Below are positions 34,432-45,066 of a stretch of 64,000 bases of DNA, piece after piece. The stretch covers positions 5,332,001 through 5,396,000 of the forward strand of contig NC_046679.1 of NCBI RefSeq assembly GCF_009870125.1, read 5' to 3'. The DNA comes from Drosophila pseudoobscura. Lineage: Eukaryota > Arthropoda > Insecta > Diptera > Drosophilidae. The first letter of the stretch is position 1, and each line of letters starts with the position of its first letter. The position numbers were made by a program, and so were the translations under genes. The notes beneath the pieces were generated by a model. The model worked only from the letters and a program-made list of their open reading frames with translations. It did no database searches and had not been told where the DNA came from.

Positions 34432-37215
34432 AGTGAGCGAGATAAAATTGTCAGATAGTAATTCGATGGCTGAAAAAGGAACAGAGAGAATACAGCAGTA
34501 TGGATATATTTAGCTAGACTAATTATCATTAGCTGGAAAGAAGATAATCAGAGTGCTGAATGTACCCGGTAATATAGTGTCGCCGCACTTGTGTCGCTGC
34601 CACAAATTTTAAATAGAAACTCATTATCGGTAACTATATTCTAATGAATTGTTTATAAATTCCCCCGATTACCATGCAAACAAACATCATATTAGATTAG
34701 TCACACCAGAACAGCTACTATTATCGATGGTCATAATACAGTAGCCAGTACATTCGAACTTTCCGAGTGCAAGCCCCCTTTATTTTGGGTGCTCTGATAA
34801 GATCGGCCAACGCGTACGAACACCTGTTGCGGTCTCGGGATTGGGGTTTCAGGTGCAGGCGAACTTGGACCCATCGCTAGCATCAAATTTGCACACGATT
34901 GGAAATTAAATACTCGGCCCGACCACTGGCACTGTATTTCGATAAGATTAGCATTCGCGAACCGCGATTTCTGTGGCATACTCTTGGGCTACCGGACTGG
35001 AGCAACCCTAAGCGTTCTGTAAAGCGTCGCATTAACATCAATTTATATGCATAGCCAATTTGTAGCAAGTTTTATACAATTTCTTACACCCACTTGACTC
35101 GACGAGAGCACCAGACGAGCCGAGCAGCACGGAAGTCAGGGAAAGTCAAGGGGTGACAGCGGCAGGCCAGAGCGATCCTTGTGCCCAAATTTCATCAATA
35201 TTTTCAGATTTTGTTCACAAATTCAACTGTTTTATATGCAAATTAGCTAAGCGATTTCGCCCCAGCCAGCCGGCAATTGATTTCCAAAATATTTACGTAC
35301 TACTCGCACATCCATCCATCAAATGGGCAAATAATTGCAGGATATGCCAGGGGATGTGAGCATTCAATTGGCGGAACAGTTTGTTTAATTTGCATTTTTG
35401 TAATTAATTTGTGCGTTAATGAGGATTTAATATATTTTACGTGACAGTTTATTTTGAAAATAACTGAGGGGTGAATCTATAAGTGGCATTTGAAACGGAT
35501 TGAATTGAAGTTGAGCAATGCAATGCATAATCCGATGACTCCAAATACTTTCATTTGATTTTTAATCGCTCTAAAAAAGGTTTAGTTTTTTAGTTGTGAA
35601 TTTTGGTAGTTCTTTTAATCCGATTTCTTTCAGATTTCTTAGAAAATTGCAGTTAATCCCTAACTAAAACATGAAAGACTCTGCAGACAAGTTTATTTGA
35701 TACTGAAACTAATTTCACTTGTATTTAAGTGACTTTGTAACCTTCTACTTCTAACTCGAGTTCCTTTAATATTTCCCTGGAAATCGCAAAGTATTTTACT
35801 TGGAATTTCTGCCTTGTACCAGCAACATCACGGCCAGGAAAGTGGAAATTATAGGAGAGGGCATACATAGCTCTCAAATTATGTATTGCCTGGCTTCAAA
35901 CTAACATTTTAATTATACTTTGTACTTACCAGCGAGTGAGAGTTCGAGCTCGAGAGGTACGACCTGTACATTATTATGCAAATGCAGTAAACTTCTTTTC
36001 GCCTGAAGAGGTCACATTTCTCAGGTGAAATTGTGTTGCCAGGTGGGGACCTGGACACATGCCCACAAATGCCAGCACGTAAGGGGAGAAATTACTCAAC
36101 AGCTAGTGGAACTTGTTGAAACGCATGTTTCTCTTGATTTCGGGAAACATGAATTTTGCATTCATTTAATTACACAGTCCAGACCATCGACACACAGTCG
36201 CAGTGCAGACTCACAGCAGGGGGCCGGTGGAGGGGGCTCTGAGCAAATTAATTAGCATCCCATGCTGGAAAAATTTAATAAAAACCATTTTCGCATGACG
36301 GCATATGCAAATTACAATTTGGCAAAAGGCGACTGAGTCTTAATATAGGTGTACGGTGTATATCAAAGTGTGCAGCAAAGCGAAAAGGACTAACAATGCA
36401 GGTGGAAATTGTGGAAAACTGTGGAAAAATTGTCTCAAGGCCAGTTGGTCAGTGGTCAGTGGTCTGAGGACAGGCCCGGCCTGGCCACAAAACAAATACG
36501 TTGCCTTGTTATAACAGAACCAGCTGAATGCACTCGAATAGTTCCGACTATAGACACCACCCCACCCTGAGCATAAGGGTTGCTCTGACCCCAAATACCA
36601 GGCACCTGTTGAGGGGGGATGGGATTGATGGGGTTGGTGTTGAGGTTGGGGCTTCCTGCGCAATTGGGCGTGACTTTCAGAAATTCCTCTATTAATTGAC
36701 AACACACGGCCCTGGAACTCTGGCTCCGAAAATTTAATGAAAAATTAACAACACGAAAATCAAATTGTCGCCTAATTGAGACACAAAGCACCAGCCAGCC
36801 AGTTTGTCATTCGGGTATTGAATTACGTACAAACAAATATCAAATTGAAATAGAACAGAGAGTGGGTATGGAGTGGGTACGGGATGGGTACGGGATGGGT
36901 GGCCGCACAGGCTGGCTTGGCTGTCAGGAGTAAGGCCACGGGATCGGGATTGGCGTGACAAATTGTTTGGCTTTGGCGCTGGCATTTGATGTCGGACTTG
37001 ATTTGACAAATTAATTGAGTTAACTGGAAACTGTGGTGCTGCAGCTGGAGTGGGAGTTGGGGTGCGGCCTGGGGCCATCCAATCTATTCAAATATTAAAA
37101 CAAGCAACCTACCAACCCCTTCCAATCCAAACAAATTTTCTGTCACTTTTAGTTGCATACTTTTCCTGAAAAGAAAAATCGATAAAAAAGCTCGCTCTCA
37201 AAACTTCCACTCACC

Positions 37216-37223
37216 TTATCGAT
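37216..37223. promoter_or_regulatory. Orphan TATCGATA (DRE/BEAF) site
   Basis: A perfect palindromic DRE, with another CGATAA about 35 bases away. DREF and BEAF-32 both bind such sequences. No gene start is visible nearby, which fits a boundary better than a promoter. Confidence 0.45.
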
Positions 37224-38747
37224 ACGAGTATTTATTTCAGAGAGGAAAAAAGGCACATCAAAGATTAGCCGAATATCCGTTCAATACATTTGGGAATATG
37301 CAAAAAGCGGAGAAGTAGGCGGGCAGGGGAGGGAGTGGGTACACATTTTTGGCACACAAAAGTGCAAACGGAAACCGGCCTAAGTGGAAATGTTTTGCCT
37401 GCAAAAGTATGCTGGCATCAGATTTTTCCGGCCCGGATAATTGCATTACTTCGATGCTGCCGTAAATAGACTCGGAGCGGAGCGTGTGGGTTGGCATCAA
37501 AATCAATGAAACCAAATCTCCGCTCTGGCTGACTGATGCTAATCAAATATTGCGGTTCGCATTGTCGGCGAAAGGTGAAAGCCCCGAAGATACATTTCCC
37601 GCTCGGTTGTGTCGTGCAGGATTCTCCATTGCTTTGACATATTAAATAATGTCACAACAATTACATGTGAGAAGCGGCGACAGTTCCTCGGTAAGAGACG
37701 ACATATGGGGGAGGGACGAAGGACCGATGGCAAGTTCAAAAGCATTTTGAGGAAATCTCATGCTGCGCTGAAGCTGTCCACATGCCACACGCCACCCACC
37801 CACCATCCAAAAGGTTGCGGAAAATCCGCAAGGGTGGATCGAAGCAGCACCCTGCTGGAGGATATCATTCAATCTCTACAGAAGCGAAACATCGACAACA
37901 TTTGAGGCTCACCTCGCGTTTACCTTTCGCAACTTTTTGGCAAGGGCAGAATTATATTTTCCAGCTTACTTTTAGTCTGTTTCTTTTATACATTTTCCCT
38001 TCCTGTGTGCCGCAAAAGTTCCATTGTCAGTGGCTTTCGGCCGAGACGGAAATGTCTGTGGGTTTTTTGTCCATTGCCATCGACAGGCTTAGTGGCCTGA
38101 CTGCCTGCCTGTGGTGGCTGCGGAGTGCTCAAGGATTTAGTTTTGCACTGTCCCCTGTCTCTGCCCCTGGCCCTGCCCCTGCTCCTGGCCCTGCCCCTGT
38201 GTGTAAAAGATGAAGTGATAAAATTCTGTTGCCCGATTTGATGATTTCACTTCCCATTGGCAACGGTTCGGTTGATTTCTTGAAATAGATGTAACACTAC
38301 AGATTGTCATACTACAAATTGGTGGACATTTAGCATTACTCTGGGATGGGGTACATTGGTCAGGGTTCTTAAAGGTTTTCTCTGATGGATATGGGTATAT
38401 AAGGTAGTCAGATTTCTACCGATTTGTGTGCCATATAAGAGGCAGATGGCATCGCACCTCTAGCATTCTATGACCTAAAGAAACACCTTTCGATCTATTT
38501 TGTAGTACTTTTTACCACGCCTACTGAAACCACTTACGCCTCCGCAAAAGCCTTAAGATCTATACATAGTTATAGGAATGTCTAGTACTGGAGGAGAGGT
38601 AAGAGGTTAACATATGTGATGGCTATATAGGATCGATATATAGTATAAATACAACTACTTTGAAACGGAATATCTGTATTAGGGTAGGGTTGAAAGTAGG
38701 TTCGAAAGGCATAGAAACTTATCGACACAGCATAGCTGCCTAATTGT

Positions 38748-39025
38748 ACCCCATACTCAAAAAGAGTACAGGGGTATATTAGATTTGTGCACAAAATGGC
38801 TGTGTGTAACGCACACAAGGAAGCGTTTTCGACCCCATAAAGTATATATATTCTTGATCAGCATCAATAGCCGAGTCGAAAGAGACAAGTCTGTCTGTCT
38901 GTCCGTCTTCTCAGAGACTATAAAAGCTACGCAAGGAAATTTTGTATCCAGAATCAAGTTTGTTTCAAAAGTTTGCCGCGCTCTTCCGCTCCACAAAGGA
39001 CGACAATCTGTGGCATGGTAGCGTG
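38748..39025. mobile_element. DINE-1-like Helitron remnant
   Basis: The best preserved core in the window: CCCCATAAAGTATATATATT, then TTGATCAGCATCAATAGCCG, a (GTCT)n tract, CAGAGACTATAAAAGC and CACAAAGGACGACAATCTGT. It inserted independently of the DUF1091 array copies. Confidence 0.75.
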
Positions 39026-39315
39026 GCCCTCTTTTCATTCTCCTTTAGGTGAATCAAGCCATCATCTTCTCGCCTTATGTCCTATTTATGTCCCCCAATA
39101 TTTCATGTCACCCAATGGCTCTTCTCTACTTAAACCACTTCAAAATAAAATTCATTTTTAAATCCCTAAAAAGTCAACGATTGGGTAAAGATGCGATCGA
39201 GTGCCAGAGCAGCCACCTTCGAAGGGCAAACACGACCAATTTGAGTCTATTGGCCCACCGATTAGATAAACCAAATCCGACATTAAATTTCACTCAAAAG
39301 TCGATCGGCTTTGGC

Positions 39316-39322
39316 TATAAAA
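39316..39322 (+). promoter_or_regulatory. TATA box of the second Npc2 gene
   Basis: GGCTATAAAACG; TATAAAA lies 50 bases upstream of the ATG, so the 5' UTR must be about 20 bases long. Confidence 0.7.
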
Positions 39323-39365
39323 CGATGTTCGCACCGTTGGCTGAAACCAATGCAAACAAGGAAAC

Positions 39366-39920
39366 ATGCAGGCCAAGGCGTTTATTTGTATCTCTCTGGG
39401 ATTATTGGCCACGGTCCAGGCCGCCAGCGATCTAGCCACAGATGTCAGGCGATGTAAGTACCACTAATTCGTCTCTCAAGTATTCCATGCTCGGAGAATT
39501 AACTGAAATCATTTCCCAGGCTCTGGCAATAAGCCCTTTCCTCTGGAGGTTCGCGTGGGTGGATGCATCACGCCGCCCTGCAATGTTGTGAAGGGATCCA
39601 CGCAGCTGTTCGAGATCGATTTCGCCGTGGACAAGTACATCACAAGCATGAAGGCCATGGTTAAGGCCACGACCTTGGGAATCATCACAGTGCCGTACGA
39701 GCTGCCGCCAGAAGTGGCCGCCGTTTGCCCCAACCTCATGTACGGCGCCTACTGTCCGCTGTATCCAACCGAGGATGTCACCTACTTGTTTTCCTTCCCC
39801 ATTGGCGAGTATCCCGAGATTGGGGTGAAGGTGGAGATCTACCTGGTGGATCAGGATGGTGATACATCCACGTGCTTCGTGTGCGACATCAAGGTGGTCA
39901 AGGGCAATGGCAGCAGTTGA
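39366..39920 (+). CDS. Npc2d: Npc2-family ML-domain secreted lipid-binding protein (second of three)
   Basis: Exons 39366-39453 and 39520-39920, 162 residues. Signal peptide (AKAFICISLGLLATVQAA), then the ML domain: C30, GGCITPPCNVVKG (C45, C50), VPYELP, VCPNLMYGAYCPL (C99, C108) and TSTCFVC (C148, C151). Six of these Cys fit the three Npc2 disulphides; C148 is extra and is shared with the third copy. It has one intron where the neighbours have two, so the second intron was lost. It is transcribed opposite to both relatives. A polyadenylation signal AATAAA follows near 40067. Symbol by gene order from memory. Confidence 0.87.
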
Positions 39921-41621
39921 ACATCAGCAGTCGGGAAATCGAGAAAATATTCTTTCATTTATTGGCCTTAAATTCTGTGATATATGTACATTTGCATCTG
40001 AAAGCAAATCCGTTTGGCAAATCAATCCCCCCTTAGCTGCTTACCCGCGAGGTCTCATGAATATTTAATAAAATTTTAAAAGCCCTGCCTCCCCCCATAC
40101 ATATTTATATGTATTTATGTATGGGGGATGTTTGGCATTACCTCTGTACACGATGTGTTTTATTTTCATTGAAAATGTGCCCCAAATGCTGCAGCCAACC
40201 AACAAGGGACACTCGCGTGCTCTTTGATTATAATCTCAACTTTCCATTGGCCATTGCTATCTGGACACACAGCCAATAAAGTGTAAAATTAAGTGGTCGG
40301 TAGGCTATAATCGAATCAAATATTAATTCGCAAGTCTCTGGCCTGATTACCGCGACACACCTGGTCAGCCAAGGTAAGGTATCCAGGTAGCGGTAACCGC
40401 TTTAACCCGCAAGAGGAAGAGAAATGTACCGAGCTATCACTGTAGATTTCCCAAAACAAGCGACGAATCACAAAGCTTATCAATTCCCTTTCAATTCAAA
40501 ATGCACTGGAAAAAGTTTTTCGACAATTTACGATTAACTTCCTGGAGCAGAAATCGTGTAAACAAAGGGAAGATGTATTTAGATTGAGATCTTTCAATGC
40601 TCAACGGTTTCAGAGGAATTTATAAGAAACTCTCGGAATTCTTTCATTAAATCATTCTGAACTTTTCGCCAAAATGGTGTTCAATGTTAAAGTTCTATAT
40701 ACTCATTCAGTATCTCTTGATAAGAATAGTTTTAATGTTTCCGCGTTGGTGATAATTGCGTTCTACACAAAATCCGATTCCTCTAACTCTGATAGTCTCC
40801 GAAGAGAAGTTGAACAAGAATATATTTTTGTACTTTATGTGGTTCGAAAACGCTTATTTCTGGGTGTTATATAGATAATACTCTAAGTACTCTAAGTATG
40901 AAAATATTCTAATCTATGCTATGGCGCCACACAGTAAACTGCCAGTGTAAAAATCATTCGAATAAAACTTAGTGATAGGTCGGGATTAGCCAAGAACAGA
41001 TCTTTGGAGAAACTTTTAATTACTTTAACGACCTGAATAGAAACAAACACTAAGCACAAAAACACTAAGCTTTTGCTGCGAAAGATAAAGCTCTAGAAAA
41101 ATCACAAATCACCAAAATTAAAGATTAATACAGATAAAGCTAAAAATCATTGATTTCATAGTTTCTTGTACTCTAGTTTGGACATATCGTTCGGCCAAAA
41201 AGGCGTATTTTTCCTGGAATTTAGGCAAGTGTACTTTTGCACCCAAACCAGCTAAAAGTGTGTGGCAGATAAGGAGAGGCCCACTGTTGACCATATGGGC
41301 AATTCGATCAATAAGCTGGCGGTCAATAAGTGATTATCAAATCGCTTTTTATTGCCCATTCCACTGGTCAAATCAGTGAAATAAATTACTGGTTCTTCGG
41401 TGCAAACCGCAACGTCACCGATGACTGTGTTACATCTTATCGACGAAATGTGTTAATCGGCTGGTCGATTGCGGCGGGTACACTGGAAACCATGACGTAG
41501 TGAGGGTAAACAAACGGCTCTAATCTTTTGGGAATGGAATGGTTTGCATTTATTGACGAAGTAGAAGTAGTTAAATTTCAGTCAGGCCACACGAGTGGTG
41601 TCGCGTACTACGACCATCTGT
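39921..41621. other. Intergenic between second and third Npc2 genes
   Basis: No gene seen. Contains an inverted repeat just past the second gene (40092-40127) and AT-rich sequence. A 66-codon frame at 40674-40874 has no conserved features. Confidence 0.5.
40092..40127. repeat. Perfect 12-bp inverted repeat (hairpin)
   Basis: CCCCCATACATA and TATGTATGGGGG are perfect complements around a 12-base AT-rich loop. It lies 25 bases past the AATAAA of the upstream gene, where a stem could aid 3' end processing or termination, though chance remains possible. Confidence 0.7.
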
Positions 41622-42793
41622 CTATGCCTCCTGTTCGGTTTGGTTGTCGCGCCAGTCCAGGAGGTATTCCTCCTGGGCAGCCGTCGTTCCCTTGCGGAGC
41701 TTGCAGCTGCAGATAAAGCACGTGATGACCTCGGCCTCTGCATCGATGAGCGTTACGGTTACATCGGCGGTGATCTCCGGGAAACTGGGCTCCACATAGA
41801 AGTTGAACTGGTAAGTGACGTCCTCGCCTTTGTCGATGGGACACATGGCACCATACATCAAATTGGTGCACACATTGGACACTTCGTCGGGCAGCTCGTA
41901 GGGCAGATTCATGCCGAACACTTTGGCCGTGGTCTTGGCTGTAATGTTCCTGATATTGTTGCTGGCTGGAAATGGATACATTTTAAATAACGTTCAGTGT
42001 TTTGGCCAGGCCAAGTACTTACTGCCCAGGAACTGTACTTCCATTATGGCCGAGGTGCCCTTGTACACGGTGCACGGTGGCTCGTCGCAATCCGCCACTC
42101 TGACGCTCAGTGGAAACGGTTTATCCTTGCCTGAAATAATATATGAGGGATGAGCATAAAAGTAGGCTACATTTTGTGGAAAAGTCCAAGCGATAAGAGA
42201 CTCTGATAAGCGGTATCACAACTGGTACTCTCTTGAGTTTCAGTCGCTTCTTTTTGCGCTATCTGGACGGTTCTTGAGTTTTTTACATATATGAATATGT
42301 ATTTTTAATTCAACATCTAGATTGTTGGGGACAGCTAAACCCAAAGTCTAGGACGTAATTCACTAGATGCAGACTAGGAGATGACAGCGACCACATTCAT
42401 TTAAATTGTTTAACTGAGCAAAAAAGTTTGCTATATTTTGTGGAAAATATTTAATAGTTTTACCATTAAGCAGGGCTGCAGAGGACTCACTCTCTTCTCT
42501 TGAGTTCTTGTGTATCAGTATGGAAGACTCTCTTGAGTTTCTTTCATAAAGGTATTTGTTTAAAAGCAGTATCAAGTTATCGTCTAGATTGTTGAGGACA
42601 GCTAGACCCAAAGTCTAGAATGTGATTCCCTTGATTAAATGGCATAAATATATAACAATAATCTTTGAAACTTTTGGATTCTCCTAAATCTGACAAATCC
42701 TTTTTTGTTGTTTAATGAGAACTTACATTGCTTTACATTCGTGGAACTCACTGCAGCCGAGAGAAATGCCAGAGCCAAAACAATCCGCATCAT
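41622..42793 (-). CDS. Npc2c: Npc2-family ML-domain secreted lipid-binding protein (third of three)
   Basis: Exons 42793-42727, 42130-42023 and 41965-41622, 172 residues. Signal peptide (MRIVLALAFLSAAVSS), then the ML domain with ADCDEPPCTVYKG, NLPYELPDEV, VCTNLMYGAMCPIDKGEDV and ITCFICSCKL. The C-terminal tail is about 15 residues longer than in its two relatives, Gln/Glu-rich and hydrophilic. Intron 1 is unusually long (596 nt) and holds an internal duplication. Intron 2 is 57 nt. Both introns are phase 1, as in the first copy. A TATA-like TATTTAAA lies 122 bases before the start. Symbol by gene order from memory. Confidence 0.87.
42169..42632. repeat. Imperfect tandem duplication inside an Npc2 intron
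   Basis: Two diverged copies, about 42169-42367 and 42429-42632. Each begins GCTA(C/T)ATTTTGTGGAAAA, passes through CTCTTGAGTTT and ends with CTAGATTGTTG(G/A)GGACAGCTA and CCCAAAGTCTAG. The duplication explains most of the length of this intron. Confidence 0.8.
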
Positions 42794-42914
42794 ATTTAGA
42801 TTCGTGGAATTTCCTGTAATCTTTCACTTTGAAAATCTTTGACTGATTGTGTCGGTACGATCGCCCGCAGTTGATGGCCGTTAGAGAATGGAACTACTGG
42901 GGCAATTGGAGACG

Positions 42915-42922
42915 TTTAAATA
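42915..42922 (-). promoter_or_regulatory. TATA-like box of the third Npc2 gene
   Basis: TATTTAAA on the minus strand, 122 bases upstream of the start codon. Weaker than the TATA boxes of the other two Npc2 genes. Confidence 0.4.
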
Positions 42923-43159
42923 GGCAGACGCTGTGCATGGGGCTTGACCGAAACGATGACCAATTGGATGAGGTGAGAGGGTTTATCAAACTCGTTGGGG
43001 ATTGATACCAGACAGCCACGCAGGTGTTACAAAAGAAAACACAGAATGAGCTTGCAGGTGTTGCGCTCTGACGAAGAGCAAATAGGTCTAAATGAAATCA
43101 GTAAATAACGTAAATTCGATTGATAAGCCCGGGAGAGCCCAAAACTATGGGGCAGAGTT

Positions 43160-43173
43160 GCCGCCATGTGGCG
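43160..43173 (+). promoter_or_regulatory. Weak CTCF-like site upstream of Fancl
   Basis: CCGCCATGTGGCGC has the GGCGC core and flanking CCGCCA but mismatches the central AGRK of CTCF. It would lie between the third Npc2 gene and Fancl. Confidence 0.25.
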
Positions 43174-43382
43174 CAAACATCCGGCAAACAAATCAGAATC
43201 TATACATTATATTATATGCTTTTCGGCATACTTTGATGTCGAAATTGAGTTGAAGTTATATTTTCTATATATCGGTATAATGGTATATTTCGTCAATTTT
43301 ATCAATCTATTAAATATCCTTTTCACTCATTCCCTTTCAAACTATTTGTATTTGGCGCGCACCTCTCGTATCCATTCGATAG

Positions 43383-43390
43383 TATCGATA
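43383..43390. promoter_or_regulatory. DRE (TATCGATA) in the Fancl promoter
   Basis: Perfect DREF site about 190 bases before the start codon; GGTATATTTCG, a motif-6-like core promoter element, lies further upstream near 43281. This is the usual makeup of a fly housekeeping, TATA-less promoter. Confidence 0.6.
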
Positions 43391-43577
43391 GCCGTTTCTT
43401 ATCGGCGGCAACATTGAATTTGTATGGGCGAAAAAGTACTAGCTCAAAATCCATACCCTCTTTTTCATCCCATTATGTAGCAAAGATGTAGTTACCATGT
43501 AGTATATGTATGTATTTTCAGATCAAAACAATTCAAAATCCAAGAGGGCCCTACCAATTGTTAATATTGCTAGAAAG

Positions 43578-44843
43578 ATGGACAGCGAAAACACAAATTT
43601 GGAACAGTTTCTGGCAGAGAAGTACCCTGGTCTAACCGCAGAGCGAAACAAAACCGGTGCCCTCATAATCCGAGGCGTGGCGTGCAGTGAGGTAAGTCCC
43701 GAGTCTGCACAATTTCCCGCCCAATTGATAATAAACATATTTCCGCAGGGGAACTGGCGTCGCCTGAAACTCTATCTGCCGCATCATCCGGCCTTGGCGG
43801 GCTTTCAGTTGTATGTGCAGGAGCAACTGGAGTACAAGTGCTACACCTGCAACAACCTGCAGGTGAAGGATGATTGGCTGCTGGAGGATTTGTTGTCGCA
43901 TTTGCCGAAGCTACTGCCGCCCAAGGAATCATTTGAAGGTTTAAATGATTCTGTCCAGCGCAGCAATATATACGCCGATATCCTGGCGCTGCACAAGCCC
44001 CTGGAGTACCGCTTGCAGATGGACGCAAGCTGCTCGCGGATACGTTTCAGCCAGTTTCCCGATTTCGATCAGCACTATCTGGAGCTGGAGGTGCCGACGA
44101 TGCGTCTGCTGGAGCACAGTCTACCCGACTGCGTTATGTTGGGTGAAATGTTGGCCAAGAGCGCCCGAACGCTCAGTGACGGGCTGAATCTGTTTCGGAA
44201 GCTGCTGGAAGAGCTGCGTACGTTCTACGACAACTTCATGGACATTGATGAGCTGTGTCATGTGCTGCAGCCATCGCCCATTACCACCAAGCACAACACT
44301 CGCGTGTTCCCCCTGAAAGAGCGGGTCTACCTCAAGGTGACCATTGTTGATCCCTTCGCCTGCATTGCCTCCATGGCCCTGAAGATCATTGGACCCACCG
44401 AGGAGGTGGCCCGCTTGCGACATGTCCTAAGCGATGGCCTGGGCAATTGGGACCCAGAACTGGACATGCACAAGAATCTGCTGCGCATCTTTGACCTATG
44501 CTACTTTCCCATGCCCGACTGGAACGAGGAACACAAGCCGGAGGAGGAACAGGAGAAGCACTGCAACATTTGCTTCGTCTACCGCTTGGACAGTGGCGAG
44601 GTGCCCATCGTCTCCTGCGACAATCCACGCTGTGTCCTACAGTGTCATGCCGCCTGCCTGGAGGAATGGTTCAAGACGTTGCTGGATGGCAAGACCTTTC
44701 TGGACGTCTCCTTTGGCCTATGTCCATACTGCAAGGCGGTGAGTAGTAAAATCGAACGTAAATAAAGCATTGTGTGTACAATCTTTCCGTCTCTCCTGCA
44801 GAAGCTCTCCACCTCTTTCGCGGCACTCTTGGATGCGGCGTAA
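43578..44843 (+). CDS. Fancl: Fanconi anaemia E3 ubiquitin ligase FANCL
   Basis: Exons 43578-43691, 43749-44738 and 44802-44843, 381 residues, the known length of D. melanogaster Fancl. It is the catalytic RING subunit of the Fanconi core that monoubiquitinates FANCD2 in interstrand crosslink repair. It shows the N-terminal ELF fold (LEQFLAEKYPGL, WRRLKLYLPHHPAL), the double-RWD region with DNFMDIDELCHVLQPSP, and a C-terminal PHD-like RING (CNICFVY...VSCDNPRCVLQCHAACLEEWF...CPYC). Intron 1 is 57 nt, in frame and without stops, so the frame stays open through it. An in-frame ATG at 43506 lies 24 codons upstream, next to a possible splice acceptor; I use 43578, which gives the family length. 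Confidence 0.95.
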
Positions 44844-45066
44844 GACCAAAAGAAAGTCTCAGTTAGGATGGATCAGCCTTTAAATTTAATCTTAAACTTC
44901 AATTAAATATAATTTACTTCAACTAAATCAATCTTTCCGTTTGCACCTAAGCCCGTAGAACGTATATAAACCGATCTCAAGTCCTCTAAATGTGTTGTAT
45001 AGACAATCAGATTTTTAAAAATTATGTTTTTATGAAACAAGTCCTAATTAAAGATGCTCCCACTGC

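Larger units (their letters stand above)
33951..38747. other. Intergenic between Npc2 genes
   Basis: About 4.8 kb with no gene I can support. It contains a strong CTCF-like motif (34418), a CGATA pair near 37178-37223, short G-rich minisatellites near 36866-36905 (GGGTACGGGAT units) and CCCCTG-type repeats near 38155-38205. Several 60-140-codon frames are present, but all are low-complexity or lie opposite one another. Confidence 0.5.

Noticed and set aside
38750-39030. Possible protein frames over the DINE-1-like element
   Set aside because: Non-autonomous Helitron remnants do not code for protein; the frames are short and unrelated.
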